Below, piece after piece: positions 47,215 to 56,663 of a DNA stretch of 64,000 nucleotides. Origin of the DNA: Luteimonas sp. BLCC-B24 (GTDB lineage Bacteria > Pseudomonadota > Gammaproteobacteria > Xanthomonadales > Xanthomonadaceae); the NCBI RefSeq assembly GCF_028550595.1, contig NZ_JAQQGN010000002.1, forward strand, positions 372,001 to 436,000, in the 5' to 3' direction. The notes beneath the pieces are model-generated. The model ran no database searches. It was not told the DNA's origin and was given only the letters and a program-made list of their open reading frames with translations. A program made the translations under genes and the position numbers. Each line of letters opens with the position of its first letter. Positions within the stretch are counted from its first letter, which is position 1.

Positions 47215-48935
47215 CCGCGTACAGGAACAGCCGACCTTGGCGAACTCAGCTGCGATACAGGGCTGGCTGGCGCCCCGCGGCGCCCTATCGACCAGGTATG
47301 CCCTACCAAAACCCCGCACTCTATGGCGGTGGAAACACGGTCACGGGCGCGCCGTCTCCGAGTGAAGGTGCAGGCGGCGGCCTCGCTTGGATAAAGCCAT
47401 CCCCCAGCGCACGCGGCGTGGCCATGCAGTACCGAGACGCCGAAGGCCATGCCCACGCTTGCGAGGCGCGGTACGGCGATATCGACATTGCGCAGAGTAC
47501 CGAAGCTACCCAGGCTTGGCGGCAGATGACGCCTTTAGACCAGAGTGGCGCATCGCGATGGGGCGACATCAACAATCACCTGGCCGCATGTGCTGCCCTG
47601 GCGTGGATGCACCCCGCACCCCGCACCGCAGCTACCGGGGCCGCATGGACAGAGATTGCCGGACGGCATGATCTGATTGCGGCTGCGCCCTGGTCGCAGG
47701 CCGCGGCCCGAGGGCGCGACCTGCTGGCTAGCTGGGGCGATCTCTCTGGGCACGCCTTGACTACCTCCTCGGTCTGGCGGGCGGTCGTCGCCCGCGGAGG
47801 GTTCATCTCCCTCCCGTGGAGCCCCATGCAGGCGCGCACGCGCGGCGTGGATATCGCGTGGCCCAACGAGCCCGGAGTGCCGGGCGACACCATCACTGTC
47901 CCCATCCTGCCGGTCTACGTCATGCTGCCGACCCTCGCCGCTGTTCGCCTGCCGGACCGCACCCCCCTTCCTCTTCTGAGCGCATCGATCACCGGCGAGC
48001 TGGGCAACTGGGCCTGGTCGTTCTCGGCGCCGATGTCACGCGAAGGGCTGAGCCTCATCGACGACGGCACCGGCGCGCCGACGGAAGTGGAGATCACCGT
48101 CAACGGCCATGTCTGGACGTTCCTGATCGACGGCTACGACGACATGCGCAAGTTCGGGAGCAACACGTGCCAGCTGCGCGGCCGATCGCGCAGCGCGGCG
48201 CTGGCCGAGCCCTATGCCGCCACGCGCACGTACACCGAGCCGGCCGCGCGCACGGCCGCACAGCTGGCCGCGGCCGAGGTCGACGGCAGCGGCTGGACGC
48301 TGGTGTGGGACGCGGTGGACTGGCTGGTGCCGGGGGAGGTCTTCAGTTACGCCGACCTCGCGCCGATCGACGCGATCGCGCAGCTGGCGAACAGCATCGG
48401 CGCCTCCGTGATCTCGGATCCTGCGGCGCGTGAAATCCGGGTGGCGCCCACGCACGCAGAGAGCCCATGGGCCTGGCCTGTCGCTGAGCCGTACGCGGTC
48501 ATCCCTGCCGCCGTTCTCACGGAGGGCAGCAGCAGCTGGGTCGGCGGCGTCAACGCCAATGGGATCTACGTCTATGGCGAGACGAGCGGCAGTGGGGCCC
48601 TCGTGAAGATCGCCGGCACGGATGGCGCCGCACAGCTGCCGATGGTGGTGGACAAGCTCGCGGTGACCGCCGACGCGCAGCGGGAACGCGGGCGCGCCGC
48701 GCTGGCTGCCAACGGCATAAAGCGCACCATGCAGCGCACGTTGCCCCTGTTTCCGCCGCCGGCCGACAGTGACGACCCGGCACTGGGGGTCGTTCCTCTG
48801 GGCGCTCTGCTCGAAATCCAGGACACGGACGAAACCTGGCGCGGCCAGGCCATGGCCGTGCGCATTGACGCGCAGCGCGCCGGCCGTGCCATGACCGTGC
48901 GCCAGCACGTCACCATCGAGCGGCAGTACCGATGA
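47211..48935 (+). CDS. Tail hub-like protein with Trp-rich N-terminal repeats
   Basis: A 574-residue protein. Residues about 55-225 contain five or so degenerate repeats centred on tryptophan (GLAWIKPSP, QAWRQMTP, LAWMHPAP, APWSQAAAR, LPWSPMQAR). From about 250 on, ITGELGNWAWSFSAPMSREG, ITVNGHVWTFLIDGYDDMRK and YADLAPIDAIAQLANSIGAS resemble the baseplate-hub fold (gp27/gpD-like), ending with RQHVTIERQYR. Overlaps the next small gene. Confidence 0.6.
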   Translation: MTAYRNSRPWRTQLRYRAGWRPAAPYRPGMPYQNPALYGGGNTVTGAPSPSEGAGGGLAWIKPSPSARGVAMQYRDAEGHAHACEARYGDIDIAQSTEATQAWRQMTPLDQSGASRWGDINNHLAACAALAWMHPAPRTAATGAAWTEIAGRHDLIAAAPWSQAAARGRDLLASWGDLSGHALTTSSVWRAVVARGGFISLPWSPMQARTRGVDIAWPNEPGVPGDTITVPILPVYVMLPTLAAVRLPDRTPLPLLSASITGELGNWAWSFSAPMSREGLSLIDDGTGAPTEVEITVNGHVWTFLIDGYDDMRKFGSNTCQLRGRSRSAALAEPYAATRTYTEPAARTAAQLAAAEVDGSGWTLVWDAVDWLVPGEVFSYADLAPIDAIAQLANSIGASVISDPAAREIRVAPTHAESPWAWPVAEPYAVIPAAVLTEGSSSWVGGVNANGIYVYGETSGSGALVKIAGTDGAAQLPMVVDKLAVTADAQRERGRAALAANGIKRTMQRTLPLFPPPADSDDPALGVVPLGALLEIQDTDETWRGQAMAVRIDAQRAGRAMTVRQHVTIERQYR

Positions 48936-49153
48936 GCTGGCGCGACTTCGACCAGCTGCTGCCTCACGATCCGCTGCTGGTGGCAGTGGTCGTCGAGCAC
49001 AACGCCGACGGCACCAGCACGGTGCAGTTTCCCAACGGCAGCCTGTTGCGCGTGCGCGGGCAGGGCGTACCGATTGGCGGGCACGCCTTTCTTCGAGGGG
49101 GCGAGATCCGCGGGCCCGCACCGGCGGTGACGCCGGTGGTGCTGGAGGTGTAA
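48932..49153 (+). CDS. Small OB-fold-like tail protein
   Basis: A 73-residue protein, VAVVVEHNADGTSTVQFPNG then SLLRVRGQGVPIGGHAFLRG, a short beta barrel of the kind that follows hub proteins. Last gene of the long rightward operon; 148 bp without a gene follow. Confidence 0.55.
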   Translation: MSWRDFDQLLPHDPLLVAVVVEHNADGTSTVQFPNGSLLRVRGQGVPIGGHAFLRGGEIRGPAPAVTPVVLEV

Positions 49154-49301
49154 CGACAGAACAGGGCGTCGTGCCAGCGCTGCAACGCCGGCACGACACC
49201 GCAACACACGCGATCAGCCGCGTGCAATTGGCCGAGGCCCTGCCACCCCGCGCGGGAGTGGCGTGAGTCTCGGCGAACCACATCGCAAAGGCTGAGAAAA
49301 C

Positions 49302-50093
49302 GTGTCCCAACCGATCATCCCCTGGCCCGGCGGCAAGCGCCGACTGCTGAAGCACCTGTATCCCCATTTCCCTGCGCACGAGACCTATGTCGAGGCGTTC
49401 GCCGGTGGGGCGGCCGCCCTGATGATGCGCCCGCACCCGGCGCCGCTCGAGGTGCTCAACGACATCGACGGCGACCTGGTGCGGCTGTATCGCTGCGTGC
49501 GGCATCACCTCGACGAGTTCGTGCGCAGCTTTCGTTGGTCGCTGGTCTCGCGACAGATGTTCGAGTGGGCCAAGCTGGAGAATCCCGAGACCCTGACCGA
49601 CATCCAGCGCGCCGCGCGGTTCTACTACCTGCAGAAGCTGTCATTCGGCGGCAAGGTCGAGGGCCGGTCGTTCGGCGTGGTGACCTCGGGCACGCCGCGC
49701 CTCAACCTCCTGCGCATCGAGGAAGAACTGAGCGCCGCGCACCTGCGCCTAGCCAATGTCGTCATCGAGCACCTGCCGTGGCATGAGTGCTTTGCGCGGT
49801 ACGACCGGCCGGGCACGCTGTTCTACCTCGACCCGCCGTACTGGCAGACCGAAGGCTACGGGGTCGAGTTCCCCTTCAGCGAGTACGAGCGCATGGCGCA
49901 GCTGCTGCGGGGCATGAAGGGGCGGGCCGTGGTGTCGATCAACGATCACCCGGCCATTCGTGAGGTGTTCGCGGGCTTCGAGATGATTCCGCTGCAGATC
50001 CGTTACACGATCGGCAGCGCCGAGAACCGCGGCGCCCCTGCAGGCGAGTTGATCATCAAGTCCTGGGACGACGAGCAGTGCAAGCTGCTGTAG
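49302..50093 (+). CDS. Dam-like N6-adenine DNA methyltransferase
   Basis: A 263-residue D12-class methyltransferase. IPWPGGKRRLLKHLYPHFP and YVEAFAGGAAAL form the SAM-binding motif I, and LFYLDPPYWQ is the catalytic DPPY motif. Dam-family enzymes methylate adenine, often in GATC; the target here is not readable. GTG start at 49302. It stands apart from the tail operon with no nuclease partner, so it is probably an orphan protective or regulatory enzyme. Confidence 0.92.
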   Translation: MSQPIIPWPGGKRRLLKHLYPHFPAHETYVEAFAGGAAALMMRPHPAPLEVLNDIDGDLVRLYRCVRHHLDEFVRSFRWSLVSRQMFEWAKLENPETLTDIQRAARFYYLQKLSFGGKVEGRSFGVVTSGTPRLNLLRIEEELSAAHLRLANVVIEHLPWHECFARYDRPGTLFYLDPPYWQTEGYGVEFPFSEYERMAQLLRGMKGRAVVSINDHPAIREVFAGFEMIPLQIRYTIGSAENRGAPAGELIIKSWDDEQCKLL

Positions 50094-50294
50094 GTGCGAC
50101 CTGACAGGTGTCGCCGGCGATCACCGATAGCAGAGGCGCCATCGGGCGCCCATGCTCTGCCTACAGCACGTGCGCGCGTCCCTCGAGCCGGGTCCTTTCT
50201 TGGTGATGGGTGGCCGGATCGACGGTCGCAGGCTACGGCCAGCGCACGTGGCTGTCCTGCCTTGGCGGCTTCAGGCCGGCACTCGGCTCAGCCC

Positions 50295-50546
50295 TTAGGT
50301 CGGAGCGCGCGCCCTGCGCAGTGAGGCCGGAGGACGCGGATAGCCGTTCGACTCCGCGATGGTGAAGAGGCTGGCCAGGCGCGACTCGAGCTCCGCGCGC
50401 AGCAGCGGCGTCACAAGCGCATCGACAGCGACCTCGCGTTCAACCCAGTAGGCCCAGAATTCTTCGTGACTGGGCCCGGTCTCGAGGAGCAGCGCGAGTT
50501 CGCGTTCCCAGCAGGCGAACAGAGTCGGCAAGTCGCGATGGGGCAT
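50295..50546 (-). CDS. Hypothetical acidic protein
   Basis: An 83-residue protein (MPHRDLPTLFACWERELALL...), acidic in the first half (LETGPSHEEFWAYWVEREVA) and basic at the end. An in-frame ATG at 50597 would add 17 less plausible residues. It is the most downstream of a minus-strand group. Not recognised. About 200 bp to its left hold nothing I can identify. Confidence 0.5.
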   Translation of the reverse strand: MPHRDLPTLFACWERELALLLETGPSHEEFWAYWVEREVAVDALVTPLLRAELESRLASLFTIAESNGYPRPPASLRRARAPT

Positions 50547-50680
50547 GCTCTTCCAATGACGCGCCCGGTGCCCGCGAGGGCATTTTTGGCGAAGCATGCG
50601 AACCTAACAGCGGCCATGCAGCCGCGTCTGTTCAAATCCGACATTGGCGGGCCGCGTTCACGGCAAAAGTTGCAGCCACC

Positions 50681-50887
50681 TCAACGCAGGTCGAAATGCG
50701 CGCCGAGCCGCTCGAGGTGGACATCGGCCCACAGCCGGTCCTCGGGCGACAGGTGAAGCTCAGCGATCGCCCGGCATCCCTCGTCGAATGGTGCCTGCAC
50801 CTCGTCCTCGATCGCGCCCAGGCACGCGTGAAGCAGCTCGTCCACGAGAGCCTCAAGCTCAATGCGTGACGTCGCGTGCGTGCTCAC
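50681..50887 (-). CDS. Hypothetical small acidic protein
   Basis: A 68-residue, strongly acidic helical protein (ELEALVDELLHACLGAIEDE, VQAPFDEGCRAIAELHLSPE) from a GTG overlapping the next gene. Small acidic prophage proteins are sometimes DNA mimics, but nothing else supports that here. Confidence 0.5.
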   Translation of the reverse strand: MSTHATSRIELEALVDELLHACLGAIEDEVQAPFDEGCRAIAELHLSPEDRLWADVHLERLGAHFDLR

Positions 50888-51183
50888 GATGCGGCGCCTT
50901 GCGAGCGCTGCTTGCCGACGATCAGTTCGTCGATCGATGGCGCGCCGGCGATCGCGGCCGGCTCGAAGCCGCAGAGGATCGGAAACTCGCGGACCGAGCA
51001 CACCAGATCGTGCAGGTCATCCGGCAGGTCCTCCCGCCTCGTGAGCGCGTCGAAGGCGCCGCTGGCGATGCTGTGGTCTGCCCAGAATTGTCGGTAGGTC
51101 CGGCCGTTGCCGTCGTAATTGGCGATCCAGGCCACCAGCTCGTCGCCGGCGTTGCGGATCTGATCGTGTGTGTTCGTGTCCAT
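50884..51183 (-). CDS. Hypothetical protein
   Basis: A 99-residue protein (MDTNTHDQIRNAGDELVAWI...), with ANYDGNGRTYRQFWADHSIA and CSVREFPILCGFEPAAIAG as protein-like segments. Its stop overlaps the next minus-strand gene by four bases. Not recognised. Confidence 0.55.
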   Translation of the reverse strand: MDTNTHDQIRNAGDELVAWIANYDGNGRTYRQFWADHSIASGAFDALTRREDLPDDLHDLVCSVREFPILCGFEPAAIAGAPSIDELIVGKQRSQGAAS

Positions 51184-51233
51184 GGGGGCGAAGTCTCCCG
51201 TGGTCCGATCTCTGATCCTGCGACGGGCTCAGC

Positions 51234-52163
51234 CTAGGCCGCCTCGCGATGCTCGTAGTAGGGGTGCCGTTTGTCGTCGAATATGGCGAATAGCGCGGCG
51301 AGGTTGCCCGGGTCGGGGTTGAGCCAGGCGTCCAGGTGGTCAGGCTTGATGTTGATGATCGTGCGATCGTGGCCCGCCGCGGCCACCTCGGGCTCAGGCT
51401 CGTCCGTGATGGCCGCGAACGACAGCAGGTCCGGCGCCTCGCCCTTCGGGTCCTTCCAGTGCGACCACAGGCAGGCAATCAGCATGGGCTCGCCGGTGCG
51501 CGGCACGAACTCGAGCACGCGGTTGCGCCTGTCGGGGCCTTCCACGTTCTCGTAGAAGCGGTCGGCGATCATCACGCCGTGCGTGTAGCCGAACTGGCGC
51601 CGCCAGAACCCCTCCAGGCTGTCGCGGCGGGCGTTGTACGTGCCCGGCTTCTCAATGTCGAACCTCGCCGGCAGGCCCGCGGGCCGGCACTGGTAGCGCA
51701 TGGGCTTCACCACGCGCTGGCCGTTCTCCACGACCATGACCGGGCAGTAGATGCCCGGGAAGATGCGCGAGTCCGAGGGCTTGGCCTCCGTGCGCTTGAG
51801 CATGGCCAAGCGCGCCTTCGCCGCCTCCACCTTGTTGGTGCCGATGCGCACGTCGTCCCGCGCCTTCTTCGTCTCCTTGGTCTGCAGCTTCCGTTCGGCA
51901 TCGGCAACGCGCTTGCGCTGCGCGAAGATCTCCTGCTCAAGCTGCGCGATCGCCTCGGCGTCGGCCGCGCGCAGGCTGGCCTGCAGCTCGGGCGGGCCGA
52001 TCTCCATCAGCTCCCGGATCATCGCCCGCGGGGCCTTGGCGATCGGGTTCATGCCCCGTTCCCACCAGAACGTCTTCACGTAGGCGTCGAGGTCCATCAC
52101 GACGTCGGGGAACTGACGTTTGAAGGCCTTGAACTCGGCATGGACCTGGGCGGAATAGCACAT
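51234..52163 (-). CDS. SRAP-domain protein (HMCES/YedK-like), enlarged
   Basis: A 309-residue SRAP protein. All active-site residues are visible: Cys2 directly after Met1 (MCYSAQ), Asn177 in TYNARRDS, Glu205 in RFYENV and His265 in GHDRTIIN. SRAP enzymes form a covalent bond between Cys2 and abasic sites in single-stranded DNA, shielding forks. YedK is about 222 residues; here residues about 67-127 (AIAQLEQEIFAQRKRVADAE and onward) form an extra helical, coiled-coil insert. It is a minus-strand gene in the prophage right arm and may aid replication of damaged DNA during induction. Confidence 0.92.
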   Translation of the reverse strand: MCYSAQVHAEFKAFKRQFPDVVMDLDAYVKTFWWERGMNPIAKAPRAMIRELMEIGPPELQASLRAADAEAIAQLEQEIFAQRKRVADAERKLQTKETKKARDDVRIGTNKVEAAKARLAMLKRTEAKPSDSRIFPGIYCPVMVVENGQRVVKPMRYQCRPAGLPARFDIEKPGTYNARRDSLEGFWRRQFGYTHGVMIADRFYENVEGPDRRNRVLEFVPRTGEPMLIACLWSHWKDPKGEAPDLLSFAAITDEPEPEVAAAGHDRTIINIKPDHLDAWLNPDPGNLAALFAIFDDKRHPYYEHREAA

Positions 52164-52254
52164 GAGCGGGACTCCCAGCGGGCGACGCCATGGATGCTAA
52201 GCCCAGGCGCGCTGCGTCGCAGTGAGTGAGATGGGCGGGCGTAGGATGCCCGGC

Positions 52255-52593
52255 ATGCTCCCTGACGGCTTCACCTGGTACATCGATGGTCTGACCCTCC
52301 AGCTGGAGGGGCGTTCGATCGCGCACATGACACTGCTCGGTCGGGACGCACACGTGCGGGTGACGGTCGGTCATTGGGGCAGCCGGGCCGGGCGGCACGC
52401 GTTCCTGTCGACGGAGGCTGGCGCTCGGCGGTACATCGAAGCATGGGCCCGACGGTGGGAGGCGCAGATCCGCCAGGCGATGGCGTGGTCAGACTCCGCG
52501 CGTGCTGTGGACTACGGGGTGCCTGGCTCGTCGCGCCCGGACGTCATCGCTCCTGATCCGCGGCGACGTCGACGCCGGCGCGCTGGTCTGTAG
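52255..52593 (+). CDS. Hypothetical basic protein near attR
   Basis: A 112-residue protein (MLPDGFTWYIDGLTLQLEGR, HVRVTVGHWGSRAGRHAFLS) with an Arg-run C-terminus (DPRRRRRRRAGL). ATG 52255 has AGGA nine bases upstream; in-frame starts at 52222 (GTG), 52231 and 52246 are possible. Last prophage gene before attR. Not recognised. Confidence 0.5.
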   Translation: MLPDGFTWYIDGLTLQLEGRSIAHMTLLGRDAHVRVTVGHWGSRAGRHAFLSTEAGARRYIEAWARRWEAQIRQAMAWSDSARAVDYGVPGSSRPDVIAPDPRRRRRRRAGL

Positions 52594-52634
52594 CGAAAGT
52601 GGACCATTTTTACGTGCAATTTTACGGGCGCAAG

Positions 52635-52667
52635 AAAAAAGGCCTGCGCATCGCTGCACAAGCCTTT
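52635..52667 (-). terminator. Phage-borne terminator downstream of tRNA-Asn
   Basis: On the minus strand AAAGGCTTGTGC, a short loop, GCGCAGGCCTTT and a T run. It is a diverged copy of the host terminator at 8823-8854 with compensating changes at the stem base, placed nine bases from the tRNA 3' end. Since it lies inside attR it must have come with the phage. Confidence 0.75.
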
Positions 52668-52675
52668 GATCTATT

Positions 52676-52721
52676 TGGCGCCCGAAGTTGGACTCGAACC
52701 AACGACCCCCTGATTAACAGT
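52676..52721 (-). repeat. attR: 46-bp direct repeat within tRNA-Asn
   Basis: Identical to 8862-8907. It starts at the CCA end and stops in the anticodon stem, where tyrosine integrases often recombine. Confidence 0.95.
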
Positions 52722-52752
52722 CAAGTGCTCTAACCGGCTGAGCTATTCGGGC
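52676..52752 (-). tRNA. tRNA-Asn (anticodon GTT)
   Basis: 77 nt with encoded CCA. Acceptor stem GCCCGAA pairs with TTCGGGC, the anticodon arm contains GACTGTTAATC with anticodon GTT, and the T arm has GGTTCGAGTCC. The 3' 46 nt are the attR copy; the 5' 31 nt are original host sequence, so the gene was rebuilt by integration. Confidence 0.97.
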
Positions 52753-52762
52753 GGGGACGCAC

Positions 52763-52790
52763 ATTCTAGTCGGTTGTCGGCCATGGTCAA
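52763..52790 (-). promoter_or_regulatory. Promoter of tRNA-Asn
   Basis: On the minus strand -35 TTGACC (52790-52785), a 16-bp spacer and -10 TAGAAT (52768-52763), ten bases upstream of the tRNA 5' end. It lies outside the prophage, so expression of the rebuilt tRNA should be unaffected. Confidence 0.65.
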
Positions 52791-52900
52791 GCCTTCTGAG
52801 TCAGCATCCGCTGCGATGTCGTTGCCGGACGCCGAAATGCGCGATTCGTGGCGCCTGCGGTGCGCGCGAGGACCGCATCTTCGACGCGGCGGCGAGGGCA

Positions 52901-53425
52901 CTAGAGCGGACACGGGCGCGGGGTCAGTGGGCGGGCGCTGCGCACACGTCCCAGGTTGTTCACGACAACCTCGCCGTTCAGCGCATCACCACTGCACACC
53001 CGCACCGTGAGATTGGTGCCTGCGCTGCGGCCGTCGCGCTGGTAGCGGACGAAGTTGCGGGTGGCGCCCAGACGCAGCGTGCGCCCGGCGCCGGAGGGCG
53101 GATCCGACACCCGCAGCAGGTCGCTGCCGGCGTCGGGCTTGCGGTTGCCGTCCGGATCGGCGAAGACGATCCAGCCATGGCTCCAGTCGGCGTCGCCGCG
53201 GCAGCCGCTCATGCCGGTGCCGGGGCAGGCGACGACCGGCGATCTGCGCATGATCGCGCTGCTGCGGGCCATGGCGAGGTCGGTGCTGACGCGGTGCATC
53301 GCGGTCTGCACGCGCAGCCGGGCGAGGGCCTCGCCGAAGCCGGGAACGCCGACGGCCAGCAGGACGGCGACGATCGCGAGGGTGGTGACCAGTTCGATCA
53401 GGGTGAAGCCCGTGAAGCGGGACAT
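52901..53425 (-). CDS. fimT: FimT/GspH-type pseudopilin
   Basis: A 174-residue prepilin: leader MSRFTG, then [20 protein letters not shown], and a GspH-type head ([40 protein letters not shown]). Start ATG at 53425 gives the normal short leader; the longer frame upstream is not prepilin-like. It stands alone between tRNA-Asn and uvrB and is a paralogue of the FimT at 5-535. Before the prophage entered, it would have lain only a few hundred bp from pilE. Likely role: extra minor pilin, or DNA-uptake pseudopilin as shown for some FimT proteins. Confidence 0.88.
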   Translation of the reverse strand: MSRFTGFTLIELVTTLAIVAVLLAVGVPGFGEALARLRVQTAMHRVSTDLAMARSSAIMRRSPVVACPGTGMSGCRGDADWSHGWIVFADPDGNRKPDAGSDLLRVSDPPSGAGRTLRLGATRNFVRYQRDGRSAGTNLTVRVCSGDALNGEVVVNNLGRVRSARPLTPRPCPL

Positions 53426-53607
53426 GGCGGCATCCGTGCGGCCAGGGAGCGCCAGACTGCACCCGCGGCGCGGGCAGGGGGATTCGGCCGGGCCCCTTTC
53501 GCGGAGTGGGAATGCACCGGCTGCTATGGTCGGAATCCGATCCGGCGCGGCGTTGCCCCCGGCGCGGTCCGTCCCCATCTCAGCGGTTCCCCCGCATCGC
53601 CGATTCC

Positions 53608-55641
<2,034 letters not shown>

Positions 55642-55699
55642 AAATTTGCGCCGGGGGTATTCGACAACGCGCCAATCCGGTGTATGATTCGCCCCCTTC

Positions 55700-55774
55700 G
55701 GGCGGTTAGCTCAGCGGTAGAGCACTACCTTGACATGGTAGGGGTCACAGGTTCGAACCCTGTACCGCCCACCA
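55700..55774 (+). tRNA. tRNA-Val (anticodon GAC)
   Basis: 75 nt with encoded CCA. The acceptor stem GGGCGGT pairs with ACCGCCC, the anticodon arm reads CTACCTTGACATGGTAG with anticodon GAC, and the T arm has GGTTCGAACCC. Confidence 0.96.
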
Positions 55775-55815
55775 CCCAGCACCCCGCAATGCGGGACTGA
55801 GTGGACGAAGCACGG

Positions 55816-55840
55816 AACCCGGCCCTCGCGCCGGGTTTTT
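55816..55840 (+). terminator. Rho-independent terminator after tRNA-Val
   Basis: Eight-base stem AACCCGGC / GCCGGGTT, a six-base loop, then TTT, 41 bp after the tRNA. Confidence 0.8.
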
Positions 55841-56608
55841 CGTGTGTGGCGCATGCGGAACGGCCCTAGCGGCACGCAGGTGCCTGGCGATCTGCCGCGA
55901 GACGGAGCGTCCAGCCGTCCGATGTCTCGGTCGCGGAGACCTCCGCGTGCGCGCGTCGTGCACCCCGGGGCGGCGCTCCGAGCGGATCGATTGCGTAGCG
56001 CGCGGGAGCGGCGCAGCAGCGAACGCAGCTCCACCTGGCCGGCGCTGGAACTCGCGGCGCGGCCGGGGCACTGCGGTGTGCGTGCGTGCGCATGCGCGTG
56101 CTCGAGGGCGGTGGAGCACGCCGGCCCTGTCCGGCGGCCGATTGGACGCCCGCGCCGTTTTGATGACGGGCGAACCGTGTGTCGGCACTCGTCCAGGCAA
56201 CGCGTTCCTGAACGTGCCGCGCGTCGCGTTCATGCCGGTGAGCAGCGCACGTGCCCCCCCAATTTGCGGTACGTCGCGGCCTGCTTCCGATGCGTCGGTG
56301 GGGATGCGTGTCCTGCAGCGATGTTCCGGTCCGCGCCATCGGGTCGGCAGGCATCGGCACGCGGACGCGCGCGATCGTCTCGGGCGCGCCTGCATCGCGG
56401 CGCCGGCACTCGCGCGGCAACCGGCAATCACGTCCCGGTTCCCTCGTCCTTGGCCGGGGGCGCACCTCCACAGAGACGTACATGCAGCGCGGCGGCACGC
56501 GCGGCCGCCGAGACATGCCGCGAGGCCGGACTCCGGCGCATGCCCGGTGCCCGAAGGGAGCGCCGCGTGGGCCCGGCCGCCGGGGCTGGAACACCGCCGC
56601 GGACATAA
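55841..56608. other. Long intergenic region without a recognisable gene
   Basis: About 770 bp between the tRNA-Val terminator and the TonB-receptor terminator. Long open frames exist on both strands, but all translate to Arg/Ala/Pro-rich text without motifs, as expected of GC-rich non-coding DNA. I see no RNA gene, repeat or remnant I can name. Confidence 0.6.
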
Positions 56609-56640
56609 CAAAAACGGGGCGGTCGCAATGACCGCCCCGT
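56609..56640 (-). terminator. Terminator of the TonB receptor gene
   Basis: On the minus strand ACGGGGCGGTC, a five-base loop, GACCGCCCCGT, then TTTTG, starting 24 bp after the receptor stop codon. A perfect 11-bp stem. Confidence 0.88.
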
Positions 56641-56663
56641 CCGGGTGTCGCCGTCGCTGCGCG

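Larger units (their letters stand above)
8862..52721. mobile_element. Integrated temperate siphophage-type prophage in tRNA-Asn
   Basis: Bounded by 46-bp direct repeats of the tRNA-Asn(GTT) 3' half. Inside are a tyrosine integrase near attL, repressor and Cro-like genes, primase-helicase, small and large terminase subunits, portal, capsid, lysis genes, tail tube, tape measure and tail tip proteins. No module is visibly broken by a frameshift or an insertion sequence, so it could be inducible. The head genes are lambda-like (GpA terminase, gpW, lambda-type portal, FII-like connector) and the long tape measure implies a long non-contractile tail; no sheath gene is seen. Confidence 0.95.

Noticed and set aside
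49302-50093. A restriction-modification system with the Dam-like methyltransferase
   Set aside because: The neighbouring genes are small unknown proteins without nuclease motifs, so the enzyme is best read as an orphan.
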